From positions 1 to 64,000 of the forward strand of contig NZ_WJIC01000024.1 in assembly GCF_009649815.1 (NCBI RefSeq): a stretch of DNA of 64,000 nt, given 5' to 3'. Every line of letters starts with the position of its first letter. Position 1 is the first letter of the stretch. A model generated the notes under the pieces. It saw only the letters and a program-made list of their open reading frames with translations. It was not told the origin of the DNA and made no database searches. The translations under genes were made by a program, and so were the position numbers. Below are positions 23,986 through 31,229 of this stretch, in pieces. The stretch is from Nocardia sp. SYP-A9097. GTDB lineage: Bacteria > Actinomycetota > Actinomycetes > Mycobacteriales > Mycobacteriaceae.

Positions 23986-24091
23986 GAACGAACTCAGTTT
24001 GAAGGCGTAGCGCTCTGCGATTGAGCTACGACCCATTGGTGGCTGGGTCGGCAGGAGTTGAACCCGCAACCTCTACGCTTGAAGTCCGTTC
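23986..24091 (-). tRNA. circularly permuted tRNA-like locus 2
   Basis: On the minus strand the 3' half comes first. It has CGTAG (24073-24077), variable AGGTT, T stem GCGGG, T loop TTCAACT, CCTGC, acceptor CGACCCA (24044-24050), G73 and an encoded CCA (24040-24042). After a four-base spacer (24036-24039) comes the 5' half: TGGGTCG (24029-24035), TA, D arm GCTC-AATCGCA-GAGC, G, CTACG (24006-24010). The seven acceptor pairs are all Watson-Crick, and the anticodon stem CTACGC/GCGTAG pairs over six. Flanks 23986-23995 and 24082-24091 form ten consecutive pairs (two G-U). No 5' half lies upstream in normal order. The anticodon depends on the joint and is not assignable; the D loop has only one G of the usual GG. 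Confidence 0.6.
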
Positions 24092-24134
24092 CCTCGATTC
24101 GGCGTTCGGCGGAAAATACTGAAACTGGAGCGAT

Positions 24135-24238
24135 AACGTGAGTTTGATGACACGGGTGCCTCTGCCGGTTGGGCTATCCCGCCGCGAGTGGCGGGAGGAG
24201 GACTCGAACCCCCACTGTGCCTGTGTGCCAGTCACATT
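24135..24238 (-). tRNA. circularly permuted tRNA-like locus 1
   Basis: On the minus strand the 3' half comes first: T stem GGGGG (24209-24213), T loop TTCGAGT, CCTCC, acceptor TCCCGCC (24190-24196), A73. There is a five-base spacer (24184-24188). Then the 5' half: GGCGGGA (24177-24183), TA, D arm with GCC, loop containing GG, GGC, and the anticodon-arm 5' strand. The acceptor pairs 7 of 7. The anticodon stem is either CCCGT/ACAGG (one mismatch, giving CAU) or GTGTC/GGCAC (giving CAA), so the identity is open. Flanks 24135-24141 and 24232-24238 form seven more pairs. No CCA is encoded. No matching 5' half lies upstream. Confidence 0.55.
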
Positions 24239-24266
24239 GAACTTCTGATTCAGCTTGCGCTCATGC

Positions 24267-24292
24267 GCGACACCGACATTAGCCGGTGTCGC
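24267..24292 (-). terminator. hairpin after the DUF7873-like gene
   Basis: GCGACACCG and CGGTGTCGC pair around an eight-base loop, six bases after the stop of the gene ending at 24298 and before the tRNA-like loci. It may end the mRNA or mark a processing boundary. Confidence 0.65.
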
Positions 24293-24297
24293 ACTCC

Positions 24298-25029
24298 TCA
24301 GCCAAACAAATATCCGAAGACTTCCTCGCCGGGCTTGCGCTGGGTAATCTCGGCGTTATTGGCCTCCTCGCGCGCGAACTTCACCGCGTGCTGCAGCTTT
24401 TCGACCCGCTCGGTGAGATCGTTGACCCGCTTGGCGGGCAGCGCCCCGGAGAACTTGATGGTGCGCCAGTACCCCACCACCACATCCTCGTGATACACCT
24501 CGACCTGCGCCGGATGCTTCTCCGTCGCTTCGGCTTTCACGTGGTTGCGCGGAATCTTCTTGGTACGCACCGTCTGTACGGGCTCGGTGGCATAGCAGTC
24601 CGCGGAGGCGTCGTACTCCCAGGACTCCGAGGCGTCCAGCACCGGCAGCTTGCGCACGAAGGTGTGCAGATCGACCAGCTGCTTCTCCAGGAACAGCAGA
24701 TAGGTGACCGGTGCGTCCTTCACCAGCGTACGTCCATCCACCACCACATCCGCTGTCGCGGTGCAGTTCGCCCAATCCTTCGTCGCGACCACGTCGAAGA
24801 GTTTGGTCAGAATCTCCGCCGTGGTCTGGAGCACCGCCTCCGACTTCACCTGCACCCGAGTCGATTCGGGCGGCAGCTGCTCGCCCTCCTCGTCCTTGGG
24901 GCGGTAGGTCCGCGAAATCCCGCTCAGCAGTGGGTTCTTGGCCAACTGGTGATGGGCCTCGGTGAGCTCGGAAAAAGTGCGGGACTTGATCCCCTTCTCC
25001 ACGGCGACAATCTGATTCAAACGCGTCAT
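24298..25029 (-). CDS. conserved actinobacterial protein (DUF7873-like)
   Basis: A 243-residue cytosolic protein. It reads MTRLNQIVAVEKGIKSRTFS, LLSGISRTYRPKDEEGEQLP, VTYLLFLEKQLVDLHTFVRK and KIPRNHVKAEATEKHPAQVE, all strongly conserved in actinobacterial homologues that I recall as DUF7873. The C-terminus is a coiled-coil-like helix (VEKLQHAVKFAREEANNAEI). The function is unknown. The ATG at 25027-25029 is fixed by the conserved N-terminus; the frame upstream is spurious. It ends just before a hairpin and the permuted tRNA-like loci, which lie on the same strand. Confidence 0.75.
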   Translation of the reverse strand: MTRLNQIVAVEKGIKSRTFSELTEAHHQLAKNPLLSGISRTYRPKDEEGEQLPPESTRVQVKSEAVLQTTAEILTKLFDVVATKDWANCTATADVVVDGRTLVKDAPVTYLLFLEKQLVDLHTFVRKLPVLDASESWEYDASADCYATEPVQTVRTKKIPRNHVKAEATEKHPAQVEVYHEDVVVGYWRTIKFSGALPAKRVNDLTERVEKLQHAVKFAREEANNAEITQRKPGEEVFGYLFG

Positions 25030-25192
25030 GCCCGCACTGTATCGGCGCGCCCGCCTACCCGACCACCCGATTTCGGATCGCCGCGAGCGCCGCGGCGCCG
25101 ACTTCCGCTGGGGGCGGGCATGAATCCTCCTGGACGAGTCATGTTTCGAGGTCGGCCCTACTTCGAGGGTGTTCATCGCTAGCATTGTGCTG

Positions 25193-25996
25193 GTGATCAC
25201 ACGTGCGGGGTACGGGGCGTTCGGGTTGGTGGCGTGCGCTCTACTGAGTGGCTGCGGTACGGCGGCCGATGAGCATGCGGGGCATACGTCGTCGGTGTCG
25301 CCTTCGGTGACATCGGTTGTGTCGCAGCCGAGTTCGACGGTGGCGGTCACCACGACGGGCGCCGCCGCCGGGACGAGTGTGCCCGCCGCGAGTGTCACGG
25401 TGGGGGAGGTGCCCGGGAATCCGAACGCGGCCAAGGCGGTACAGCCCTGGGTGCGGGATCTGGTCGGGGCTGATATCGAGCAGTTGGTGCGCAAGTGCTG
25501 GACCATCGAGCCGCAGAATGTCCGGAGTATGTATGCCGATAAGGACGGGATTCTGGCGGCGGTCGCGCAGCCTGGGATCGACGGGCAGTTCGCGGTGATC
25601 TGGAAGGGGCCGGTGCAGACGGTCAGCGTGAAACGGAGTGAGATCGCTTCGGGGTATGCCTGTCCGCGTGTTGCTCCGGCCGGTGCCGCCAGCACCTTCA
25701 ATGAAGCCGATGCGCGGTACACGGTGCAGCGGTACCTGTCCCGGTGGACCGGCAATCCGGTCGACAAGGACGATGTCGAGGGGAGGTATCCGCTGGTCTG
25801 TGCCGGATCGGTACTGGCGAACAATCCCGGAAGGCTTACCGGGACAACCGCTTTCGGTCAGCTGACCTCGAAGTCGGCGGGGATCTCCGACGTCGATGTG
25901 TCGGCGTCGGTGACGAACTCCTCGGGTGTGGCGCAGCCGATGGTGTTCAAGACGACCATCGGGCCCGAGGGCTACTGCATCAACGACATCAACTGA
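25193..25996 (+). CDS. secreted lipoprotein of unknown function
   Basis: A protein of about 267 residues with a lipoprotein signal (AFGLVACALLSGC, Cys near residue 21). A Ser/Thr/Val-rich linker covers about 50 residues, followed by a globular domain with four Cys (LVRKCWTIEPQ, SGYACPRVAP, YPLVCAGSVL, EGYCIND). The start is inferred: a TAGCAT -10-like box lies seven bases before the GTG at 25193, suggesting a leaderless mRNA. GTG at 25187 or 25169 is also possible. The family is not recognised; such lipoproteins are common in Nocardia. Confidence 0.7.
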   Translation: MITRAGYGAFGLVACALLSGCGTAADEHAGHTSSVSPSVTSVVSQPSSTVAVTTTGAAAGTSVPAASVTVGEVPGNPNAAKAVQPWVRDLVGADIEQLVRKCWTIEPQNVRSMYADKDGILAAVAQPGIDGQFAVIWKGPVQTVSVKRSEIASGYACPRVAPAGAASTFNEADARYTVQRYLSRWTGNPVDKDDVEGRYPLVCAGSVLANNPGRLTGTTAFGQLTSKSAGISDVDVSASVTNSSGVAQPMVFKTTIGPEGYCINDIN

Positions 25997-25998
25997 GC

Positions 25999-26796
25999 TC
26001 AGCTTGCTCGGGATGCCTTGGTCAATTCGACTGTCGCCGAACGGAGTTCAACGATCGAATCGATCGGGGACAGGTAGCCGACGCGGGTGACGGCAATTCC
26101 GCGCGGAGTCGTGACTCGCAGATCCAGGCCGTAGCGGTCGGCACGTTCGCAGATCGCTGAAGTCGCATCGGGGTAGCCGCCGCGCGCCTTGGCCATATCC
26201 AGCAGTGCGTCGGCGTGGTCGTCATTGAGGTGTGCGATGGCGCGACCGGCCACCGAAACAATCGGGTCCGCACCGGCGGCCGCGTAGTCGGTATCGGTCG
26301 CCGAGTCCATGCGGCCGTAGCCACCCACCCAGCGCACCCGCTCCACCCGCAGCACCCAGACGGTGAAATCGCTGAAGTCGATGTAGTACTTGGCCGATGG
26401 CACCGCCGCCAAATGCGCCTCGCGCGCGGCGGCAGCCTCCTCACCCTGCGGCTGTTCGACCCGTCCCGCCAGCGTCACCCGGGTCCCGGCCAGCGGATCG
26501 GATGGCAGATCCGGCGTGACGATCGACAGGCTGGCCCGTGCGTCACCGGCGAGATTGCGCCCGTGCTCGGCCAGCCGCGAAACACACAGCACCGGCTGAC
26601 CATCGAGCAGACCGTAGGTGACGAATGACGCCCACGGTGCACCGTCGGCGCTCAGCGAAGCCAATGTCGCGGTATTCGTCGCCGCCACAACACTTCTCGC
26701 CTCCTCCGCCGGAGTCGGCCGCCGGTCGTTGACGACCGCGGTCAACGGCTGCGGGGTCGAGGGGGCATCACCGGGATCACCGTGGTCGAGAGGCAC
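25999..26796 (-). CDS. HugZ-type pyridoxamine-phosphate-oxidase-fold protein
   Basis: A 265-residue protein with an N-terminal split-barrel FMN/heme-binding domain (LASLSADGAPWASFVTYGLL, VSRLAEHGRNLAGDARASLS) and a C-terminal DUF2470 domain (IAHLNDDHADALLDMAKARG). This is the layout of the HugZ/HutZ group, some of which degrade heme, and of related FMN proteins. Catalysis is not proven by sequence. It stands alone between convergent and divergent neighbours, two bases from the lipoprotein stop. Confidence 0.85.
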   Translation of the reverse strand: MPLDHGDPGDAPSTPQPLTAVVNDRRPTPAEEARSVVAATNTATLASLSADGAPWASFVTYGLLDGQPVLCVSRLAEHGRNLAGDARASLSIVTPDLPSDPLAGTRVTLAGRVEQPQGEEAAAAREAHLAAVPSAKYYIDFSDFTVWVLRVERVRWVGGYGRMDSATDTDYAAAGADPIVSVAGRAIAHLNDDHADALLDMAKARGGYPDATSAICERADRYGLDLRVTTPRGIAVTRVGYLSPIDSIVELRSATVELTKASRAS

Positions 26797-27040
26797 ACGC
26801 CCAGGCTACGCGCCGCGGACCCGGATTCTCACCCCGCTTCGGCGTTTGTTCGACAGGGCTGCTCGGTGTTTGTTCAGGAGGCAGTGCGGCGTCCGGGCCG
26901 ACCATCAGCATCCGCGCTGGGTGACGATTCGGGCGTGCGGTAGAAAAGGACAGGCGTTCCGCACGTTTCCGGGGTGCCGCCGACGAACCCCGTTCGTGCG
27001 GCCACGCAACTACATCTGTCGAATGGAGAGAGGCTGTTTT

Positions 27041-28483
27041 ATGGCGACCTCTACAGCGCGCGCCCAGATCGGCGTCACCGGCCTGGCGGTCATGGGTAGC
27101 AATATCGCCCGCAACTTCGCACGCAACGGGTACACCGTCGCGCTGCACAACCGCAGTGTCGCGAAGACCGACGCGCTGCTCGCCGAGCACGGCGGCGACG
27201 GCGATTTCGTACGCACCGAAACCGTCGAGGAGTTCGTGGCCGCGCTGGAGAAGCCGCGCCGCGTCCTGATCATGGTGAAGGCCGGCGATGCCACCGACGC
27301 CGTGATCGAGGAGCTCGCCGCGGCCATGGAGCCTGGCGACATCATTATCGACGGCGGTAATGCGCTGTACACCGACACCATTCGCCGCGAGGCCGCCATG
27401 GCCGCGCGCGGGCTGAACTTCGTCGGCGCGGGCATCTCCGGTGGTGAGGAGGGCGCGCTCAACGGCCCCGCCATCATGCCGGGCGGTCCGAAGGAGTCCT
27501 ACGAGTCCCTCGGCCCGATGCTGGAATCCATTGCGGCACAGGTCGATGGCGTGCCCTGCTGCACCCATATCGGACCCGACGGCTCCGGCCACTTCGTGAA
27601 GATGGTGCACAACGGCATCGAGTACGCCGATATGCAGCTCATCGGCGAGGCGTACAACCTGTTCCGCGATGCCCTCGGCTTCGATGCCAAGCAGATCGCG
27701 GACGTGTTCACCGACTGGAACTCCGGCGAACTGGAGTCCTACCTGGTGGAGATCACCGCCGAGGTGCTCAACCAGGTCGACGCCAAGACCGGTAAGCCCC
27801 TGGTCGATGTGATCGTCGATGCCGCGGAGCAGAAGGGCACCGGCCGCTGGACGGTCAAGTCCGCGCTCGATCTCGGTGTGCCGGTGACCGGTATCGCCGA
27901 GGCCGTGTTCGCCCGCGCCCTCTCCGGTTCGCGTGCCCAGCGTAAGGCCGCGCAAGGCCTGGCCTCGGGTCAGCTGTCGGAAAAGCCCACGGACGTGGCC
28001 GAATTCACCGAGGCCATCCGCCAGGCGCTGTACGCCTCCAAGATCGTCGCCTACGCGCAGGGCTTCGACCAGATCGAAGCCGGTAGCACCGAATACAACT
28101 GGGATCTGCACCCCGGCGACCTGGCCACCATCTGGCGCGGCGGCTGCATCATCCGCGCCCGCTTCCTGAACCGCATCAAGGACGCGTACGACGCCGACCC
28201 GGATCTGCCCAGCCTGATCCTGGCCCCGTACTTCCGCGAGGCCATCGAAACCGCCATCGACAGCTGGCGTCGCGTGGTCGCCACCGCGACCCTGCTCGGC
28301 ATCCCGGTCCCCGCCTTCGCCTCCTCCCTCTCCTACTACGACGCCCTCCGCGCCGAGCGCCTCCCCGCCGCCCTCACCCAGGGCCAGCGCGACTTCTTCG
28401 GCGCCCACACCTACGAGCGCATCGACCTCCCCGGCAAGTTCCACACCCTGTGGAGCGGTGACCGCACCGAAATCGAGGCGTAG
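27041..28483 (+). CDS. gnd: 6-phosphogluconate dehydrogenase, decarboxylating
   Basis: A 480-residue enzyme of the oxidative pentose phosphate pathway: 6-phosphogluconate plus NADP to ribulose 5-phosphate. The Rossmann motif is GVTGLAVMGSNIARNFARNG. IIDGGNALYTDTIRR and GISGGEEGALNGPAIMPGG are signatures of the long bacterial form. KMVHNGIEYADMQLIGEAYN holds the catalytic Lys. The ATG follows GGAGAGAGG. Length and motifs are normal. It stands alone and ends at a strong hairpin. Confidence 0.96.
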   Translation: MATSTARAQIGVTGLAVMGSNIARNFARNGYTVALHNRSVAKTDALLAEHGGDGDFVRTETVEEFVAALEKPRRVLIMVKAGDATDAVIEELAAAMEPGDIIIDGGNALYTDTIRREAAMAARGLNFVGAGISGGEEGALNGPAIMPGGPKESYESLGPMLESIAAQVDGVPCCTHIGPDGSGHFVKMVHNGIEYADMQLIGEAYNLFRDALGFDAKQIADVFTDWNSGELESYLVEITAEVLNQVDAKTGKPLVDVIVDAAEQKGTGRWTVKSALDLGVPVTGIAEAVFARALSGSRAQRKAAQGLASGQLSEKPTDVAEFTEAIRQALYASKIVAYAQGFDQIEAGSTEYNWDLHPGDLATIWRGGCIIRARFLNRIKDAYDADPDLPSLILAPYFREAIETAIDSWRRVVATATLLGIPVPAFASSLSYYDALRAERLPAALTQGQRDFFGAHTYERIDLPGKFHTLWSGDRTEIEA

Positions 28484-28509
28484 CAACACCTTTCGACCCC
28501 AACCGTAAA

Positions 28510-28547
28510 CGGGCGGAGACCGTGCCTCAGCGCACGGTCTCCGCCCG
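28510..28547 (+). terminator. rho-independent-like hairpin after gnd
   Basis: CGGGCGGAGACCGTGC pairs with GCACGGTCTCCGCCCG around CTCA (with a GCG slip), 26 bases after the gnd stop, followed by TTT. Confidence 0.85.
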
Positions 28548-28765
28548 TTTCCCATGACATCGACCATGATCAACGGGACTTGGCGGAGGCATCGTGCGAG
28601 AGGCCGCCGCCCCGAGGTCCCGTCGATCATGGAAGACCAAGATCACCAGGCAATGGGCGTGGTATCGGTCGAGTGGCCGGCACGGGGAGTGCCTGGTGAT
28701 CGGGTGACCGAGTTGCGGTGGGCTCGGGTTGATTAGCAAGTCGAACGGGTTGGTACGTTGGCGCG

Positions 28766-29629
28766 GTGAGCCGAGTGAGTGAGACGACCTGGACGGATGA
28801 CGCCGAGACCGGCGATCGGGTGGCTACGCCTGCTTATTTCCTGCCGCTGGGGGCGGTGGATGGTGGGTATGAGCGGTTTCTGGCCACCGAATCCGCGGTG
28901 AGCGTGTGGGCGCACACCATGCAGCATGGTGCGCCGCCTTCGGCATTGCTGGCTCGTGCGGTGGAGCAGTGCTCGCCGCGCGAGGGGATGCGGGTTACGC
29001 GGCTGACCATGGAGATTCTCGGGCCGATTCCGGTGGCGGAAGTCGATGTGCGGGCCTGGGTTGAGCGGCCGGGCAAGCGGATCGAATTGGTCGCGGCCGA
29101 GCTTGCCGCGCTACTGCCCGATGGGACTCGGCGCGTGGTCGCCAAGGCCAGTGCTTGGCGGATCGCTACCACCGATACTGCCGGTGTCGCATTGGCGGCA
29201 GATGCTCCGCTACCTCCCGTGCCGCCTACGACAGAGGCCAGCTGGGATGTTCCGGCCGGGTGGGATGTCGGCTATGTGCGGACCGTCGATATTCGGGTGC
29301 TGCCCGAATCCGCTGGGGCGCGGCATGTTTGGGTGCGCTCGCACAGTGCGGTGGTGGATGGTGAGCCGGTGACTCCGATCGGCACCGTTTTCGCGGTCGC
29401 CGATATCGCCAATGGTATTGGCGCGCAACTCGATCCGGCGCACTACACCTTCCTCAACACCGATCTCACCGTCGATCTCTTCCGTCTGCCGGTCTCCGAA
29501 TGGATCGGCCTGTCGGTCGCGACCTCGATCGGCCCCGACGGTGTCGGCATGTGCTCCACCGTCCTGCACGACGAGCAGGGCCCCATCGGCCGCGCGCTGC
29601 AGATCCTGGAAGTCCGTGCCCGCGACTGA
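28766..29629 (+). CDS. acyl-CoA thioesterase (TesB/hot-dog type)
   Basis: A 287-residue double hot-dog protein. The N-terminal domain has ATPAYFLPLGAVDGGYERFL and APPSALLARAVEQC, the alpha-helix region of thioesterases. The C-terminal domain has ANGIGAQLDPAHYTFLNTDL, with the conserved NTDLTV of TesB-like proteins. It probably hydrolyses an acyl-CoA. The start GTG at 28766 is the first in frame. The neighbours give no pathway. Active-site residues are not fully assigned. Confidence 0.85.
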   Translation: MSRVSETTWTDDAETGDRVATPAYFLPLGAVDGGYERFLATESAVSVWAHTMQHGAPPSALLARAVEQCSPREGMRVTRLTMEILGPIPVAEVDVRAWVERPGKRIELVAAELAALLPDGTRRVVAKASAWRIATTDTAGVALAADAPLPPVPPTTEASWDVPAGWDVGYVRTVDIRVLPESAGARHVWVRSHSAVVDGEPVTPIGTVFAVADIANGIGAQLDPAHYTFLNTDLTVDLFRLPVSEWIGLSVATSIGPDGVGMCSTVLHDEQGPIGRALQILEVRARD

Positions 29630-29823
29630 GAATCGCACCGGCGCAACCTTCTCGGCCTAGCACAAAAGGGTTCGGCGAGTGGCTTAGAGGTTACTGGGGA
29701 TCGCCATGGAGGTTACCGGGAGAATCGCACAGGGTATCTGATAAAGCCTTGCCGGGCAGTACTTTTCGAAATGTCCTCATCAGACACCCTCGAAGATTAC
29801 GTACTGCTCGAAAGGTTCCCTGA

Positions 29824-29919
29824 ATGCTTATAGCGATTCTGCTCACGGCGTTGTGCACGGGTAGTGCCATTGCCTCGGGAGCGGCCGGTAGCGCCGCGAT
29901 GACGGTGGCCAATATGTGA
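29824..29919 (+). CDS. possible 31-residue hydrophobic peptide
   Basis: A short frame with ATG at 29824 and TGA at 29917-29919 encodes MLIAILLTALCTGSAIASGA and 11 more residues, hydrophobic and Ala-rich like a small membrane peptide or a truncated signal. The ribosome site is weak (AAAGG about 12 bases upstream). A strong hairpin with a T-run follows 31 bases later, which favours a transcribed unit. The interval 29630-29823 before it holds nothing else. Confidence 0.3.
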   Translation: MLIAILLTALCTGSAIASGAAGSAAMTVANM

Positions 29920-29950
29920 TTCGCGGCGGTGGTAGCCGCCTGAGGGAAAC

Positions 29951-29986
29951 GCCGGTAGCGGAAGTAGGGATCCGCTACCGGCTTTT
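29951..29986. terminator. hairpin with T-run
   Basis: GCCGGTAGCGGA and TCCGCTACCGGC pair perfectly around eight bases and are followed by TTTT. It lies 20 bases before the end of the convergent SanA/YdcF-type gene and can serve both strands. Confidence 0.85.
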
Positions 29987-30005
29987 CAATTGCGGCTGGA
30001 CGGGA

Positions 30006-30713
30006 TCAGGGCGCGGCCATGGCGTCGCGCACGGAGGTTTCCTGTTTCCCGAGGAAGGTGGGTTCGGGGCGGAACAGGATGGAGTAGACCGCCTTCGTGG
30101 CCGCCAATTGATCACGCAGCCAGCACTTTCGGTAGACGTCGCTGTGCGGTTGCGGGGTATCGCCGACCGCGACCGCGTCGATGCCGACGGCTCGGCACAG
30201 CGCGATGGTGCGGGGGACACTGAAGTCCTGGGTCACCGCTACGGCGCTGTGGACGCCGAAAACATCGTGTGCGCGGGCGCAGGATTCGTAGGTGCTGAAA
30301 CCGGCGTAGTCGAGGGCGATCTTGGCGGCGGGGACGCCGTGCTCTATCAGATAGGCGCGCATGGCTTCCGGCTCGTTATAGCTGGCGCGGCCATTGTCGC
30401 CGGTCAGCAGCAGGGCCTTGACCTTGCCGGATTCGAGCAGGGTGCGGCCCAGATCCAGCCGGGCGGCGAGGTAGGGCGAGGGTTTTCCGCTGCGGTAGAC
30501 CTCCGCGCCGAAGACTATCGCCACCTCGGCTTGCGGCGCATTGTCGGCGGTGTACTGAAAGTTTCGGGTGCTGAAGTGAATCCATGCGATGGAGCCGAGG
30601 CCGAGCAGTAGGGTGGCGGCGACGACGGTGATCAGGATTTTGGCGACGCGGCGGCGCGGGAACCAGGCGGCTAGTCGGGTTCGGGTGGTTCGCACGGCGG
30701 CGTGGAGCTCCAT
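30006..30713 (-). CDS. SanA/YdcF-type DUF218 membrane protein
   Basis: A 235-residue protein with one N-terminal membrane helix at about residues 25-45 (AKILITVVAATLLLGLGSIA). The DUF218 domain faces outside: VAIVFGAEVYRSGKPSPYLA, KALLLTGDNGRASYNEPEAM, and VTQDFSVPRTIALC. Relatives (SanA, ElyC) affect envelope integrity and peptidoglycan or vancomycin tolerance. The exact role is unknown. GCC-rich codon use matches its neighbours. It ends at a strong shared terminator. Confidence 0.85.
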   Translation of the reverse strand: MELHAAVRTTRTRLAAWFPRRRVAKILITVVAATLLLGLGSIAWIHFSTRNFQYTADNAPQAEVAIVFGAEVYRSGKPSPYLAARLDLGRTLLESGKVKALLLTGDNGRASYNEPEAMRAYLIEHGVPAAKIALDYAGFSTYESCARAHDVFGVHSAVAVTQDFSVPRTIALCRAVGIDAVAVGDTPQPHSDVYRKCWLRDQLAATKAVYSILFRPEPTFLGKQETSVRDAMAAP

Positions 30714-30799
30714 GGCGTCAGTCTGCCCGACTCCGGCCCCAGGAATTGGGGGCGGGAGGGATTACTCGAATCGGGGTGGTGCGGGGCTGCGGCTTTGTA

Positions 30800-30835
30800 C
30801 ACTTCCGCTGAAGTGAATAGCGAACACTTCAGTTC
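30800..30835. promoter_or_regulatory. cluster of CACTTC half-sites upstream of the lipoprotein operon
   Basis: CACTTCCGCTGAAGTG is an inverted repeat with a four-base centre, and a third copy CACTTC (30825-30830) makes a second inverted pair GAAGTG-9-CACTTC. They lie 18-53 bases before the start at 30853. This looks like an operator for a dimeric regulator. Confidence 0.45.
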
Positions 30836-30852
30836 ATGATTCGAGGGTCTCC

Positions 30853-31218
30853 ATGAAGTCTTGTGCCCCAATCCGATCCACCGTTCGCGCCATCGCGACC
30901 GTGGTCGGCGCAGTACTACTGATCGGCGGGGCGGCGGCCTGCGCGAACAGCACCGATTCGGGCGGATCGCCGAGCCCGACCACCACCACCGCGGTGCCGG
31001 CGACCAGCGCCGCACCCATGATCAGCGCCGCACCTGCGAGCAGCCCGGCACCCGCGACAACGGAAGCGCCTGCCGCGCAACCGGTCGCGCCCGCACAGCC
31101 GCCCGCACCGCAGCCGGTCGCGCCCAAGCCGGTACAGCAGGAACCCGCGCAGACCGTGCAGAAGCCCGCACCGCCGACCCTGGACGTCCCCGGATTCGAA
31201 CCGCGTGCCGGGTACTGA
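30853..31218 (+). CDS. proline/alanine-rich lipoprotein
   Basis: A 121-residue exported protein. It has a signal with a lipobox-like end (VVGAVLLIGGAAACANS, Cys near residue 30). The mature part is a low-complexity Pro/Ala/Thr/Gln linker (PAPATTEAPAAQPVAPAQPP) with no globular domain except a short tail (PPTLDVPGFEPRAGY). It may be a wall-spanning anchor. It is the first gene of an operon with a GDSL esterase (11 bases later) and an acyltransferase, which suggests work on envelope polymers. Confidence 0.7.
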   Translation: MKSCAPIRSTVRAIATVVGAVLLIGGAAACANSTDSGGSPSPTTTTAVPATSAAPMISAAPASSPAPATTEAPAAQPVAPAQPPAPQPVAPKPVQQEPAQTVQKPAPPTLDVPGFEPRAGY

Positions 31219-31229
31219 GGGGGCGTCCG

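Noticed and set aside
24001..24220. Ordinary tRNA genes in normal order
   Set aside because: The acceptor 3' strands (TCCCGCC and CGACCCA) find no matching 5' strand upstream in normal order. An alternative 3' acceptor TTCCGCC after the GGCGGGA half has no T arm (no GTTC and no pairing stem). Only the reversed order gives full acceptor stems.
24356..24775. Minus-strand open frame inside the DUF7873-like gene
   Set aside because: It is a shadow of the conserved frame in a high-GC gene and has no domain.
26777..28630. 617-residue minus-strand frame opposite gnd
   Set aside because: It is a classic antisense shadow of the gnd codon pattern; gnd on the plus strand is certain.
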